From: an uncultured Flavobacterium sp.
Lineage (GTDB): Bacteria > Bacteroidota > Bacteroidia > Flavobacteriales > Flavobacteriaceae
Length of the DNA: 5,891 nucleotides
NCBI GenBank assembly: GCA_946886675.1
Contig: CAMPIZ010000119.1
Span: forward strand, 1-5,891
Reading direction: 5' to 3'
Positions 5,442 through 5,891 of this stretch are shown one piece after another. The translations under genes and the position numbers were made by a program. A model generated the notes under the pieces. It was given only the letters and a program-made list of their open reading frames with translations, was not told the origin of the DNA and ran no database searches. Positions within the stretch are counted from its first letter, which is position 1. Each line of letters opens with the position of its first letter.

Positions 5442-5891
5442 ATGAAACTCCGCAATTATACATTACGCTATCTTATTATTGCCTTACTGGGCATCATAGC
5501 CTTGTGGGCAAGCCTCTTTTATATGGTAATTCTGGAAGAGGTATATGACAATATAGATGATGGCCTTAAAAACTCTAAACTACTTATAATACGTGAGGCG
5601 TATGCCAATCCTGAACTACTTGAAACGCGTGAATTTGGTATCAGCCAGTTTAAGGTAAAACCTCTACCTAAGGGACCTCTTTATGATTTTTCAGATAAAT
5701 TCATTTCGGGATTTGAATATATGGAGTACGACAATGATGATGAGCCTGTGCGTTATCTTGAAACCGTATTTAATGATAAAGATGGCAACCCTTATCAGTT
5801 AACTATACGCGCCTCAATTGTTGAAGAAGACGAATTAATGGAAGATCTGATGACTGCGCTTATAGCACTATATTTTATGCTGGTTATAAGT
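5442..5891 (+). CDS. Sensor histidine kinase, N-terminal sensor part, 3' partial
   Basis: An open frame of 150 codons begins with ATG immediately after the regulator stop (0 nt gap) and runs off the window, so no stop is present. The visible protein has a short basic start (MKLRNYTLRY), a first membrane segment at about 9-31 (YLIIALLGIIALWASLFYMV region), an extracytoplasmic region at about 32-135, and the beginning of a second membrane segment at about 136-150 (LMTALIALYFMLVIS). This is the topology of a class I sensor kinase; HAMP, HisKA and HATPase domains would lie beyond the edge and are not seen. The sensor region is strongly acidic, with clusters at 92-101 and 128-135. I do not recognise a named sensor domain. 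The kinase call rests on topology plus pairing with the regulator. Confidence 0.85.
   Translation, partial: MKLRNYTLRYLIIALLGIIALWASLFYMVILEEVYDNIDDGLKNSKLLIIREAYANPELLETREFGISQFKVKPLPKGPLYDFSDKFISGFEYMEYDNDDEPVRYLETVFNDKDGNPYQLTIRASIVEEDELMEDLMTALIALYFMLVIS

Noticed and set aside
1..5891. Mobile element, defence system, CRISPR array or tRNA/rRNA gene
   Set aside because: No transposase, integrase, terminal repeats, spaced direct repeats or tRNA-like folds were seen; gene content is chromosomal and compositionally even.

Overview
The window looks like ordinary chromosomal DNA from a member of the Bacteroidota, most likely a Flavobacteriaceae-type organism. The evidence is its AT-rich base composition, exact matches to the Bacteroidota -7 promoter element (TAnnTTTG) upstream of two genes, near absence of Shine-Dalgarno sequences, and protein sequences that read as flavobacterial. 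This assignment is by inspection; no database search was possible.

Layout. (1) Positions 1-1615, plus strand: a tight three-gene cluster of a pirin-family bicupin (5' end cut by the window edge), a 95-residue GNAT-like protein whose acetyl-CoA loop is not recognisable, and a class I SAM methyltransferase with an N-terminal four-cysteine zinc motif. Spacings are 5 nt and a 1-nt TAATG overlap, so the three are probably co-transcribed. (2) Positions 1617-1648: a compact hairpin terminator shared by convergent genes. (3) Positions 1647-2981, minus strand: mtaB, the radical-SAM tRNA methylthiotransferase. (4) Positions 2982-3068: an 87-nt divergent intergenic region with a good -7 element for mtaB, a weak candidate promoter for the other side, a perfect 6-bp inverted repeat, and a clear Shine-Dalgarno for mtaB. 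(5) Positions 3069-4682: a lipoprotein solute-binding protein of family 5 (peptide/OppA-DppA type) without permease or ATPase genes in view. (6) Positions 4683-4769: an 87-nt gap with an exact TAnnTTTG element. (7) Positions 4770-5891: a two-component system, an OmpR/PhoB response regulator directly abutted by a sensor histidine kinase that runs off the window after 150 residues.

How the genes may work together: the first three genes form one probable unit of unknown pathway. mtaB is a housekeeping tRNA modification gene. The binding protein and the two-component system are neighbours on the same strand and could be functionally linked (ligand capture plus sensing), but the separate promoter before the regulator means this is only a hypothesis. 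I found no RNA genes, mobile elements, CRISPR arrays or recognisable defence genes. The points most worth following up are the diverged GNAT-like protein, the zinc-motif methyltransferase coupled to it, and the isolated binding protein beside an acidic-sensor kinase.
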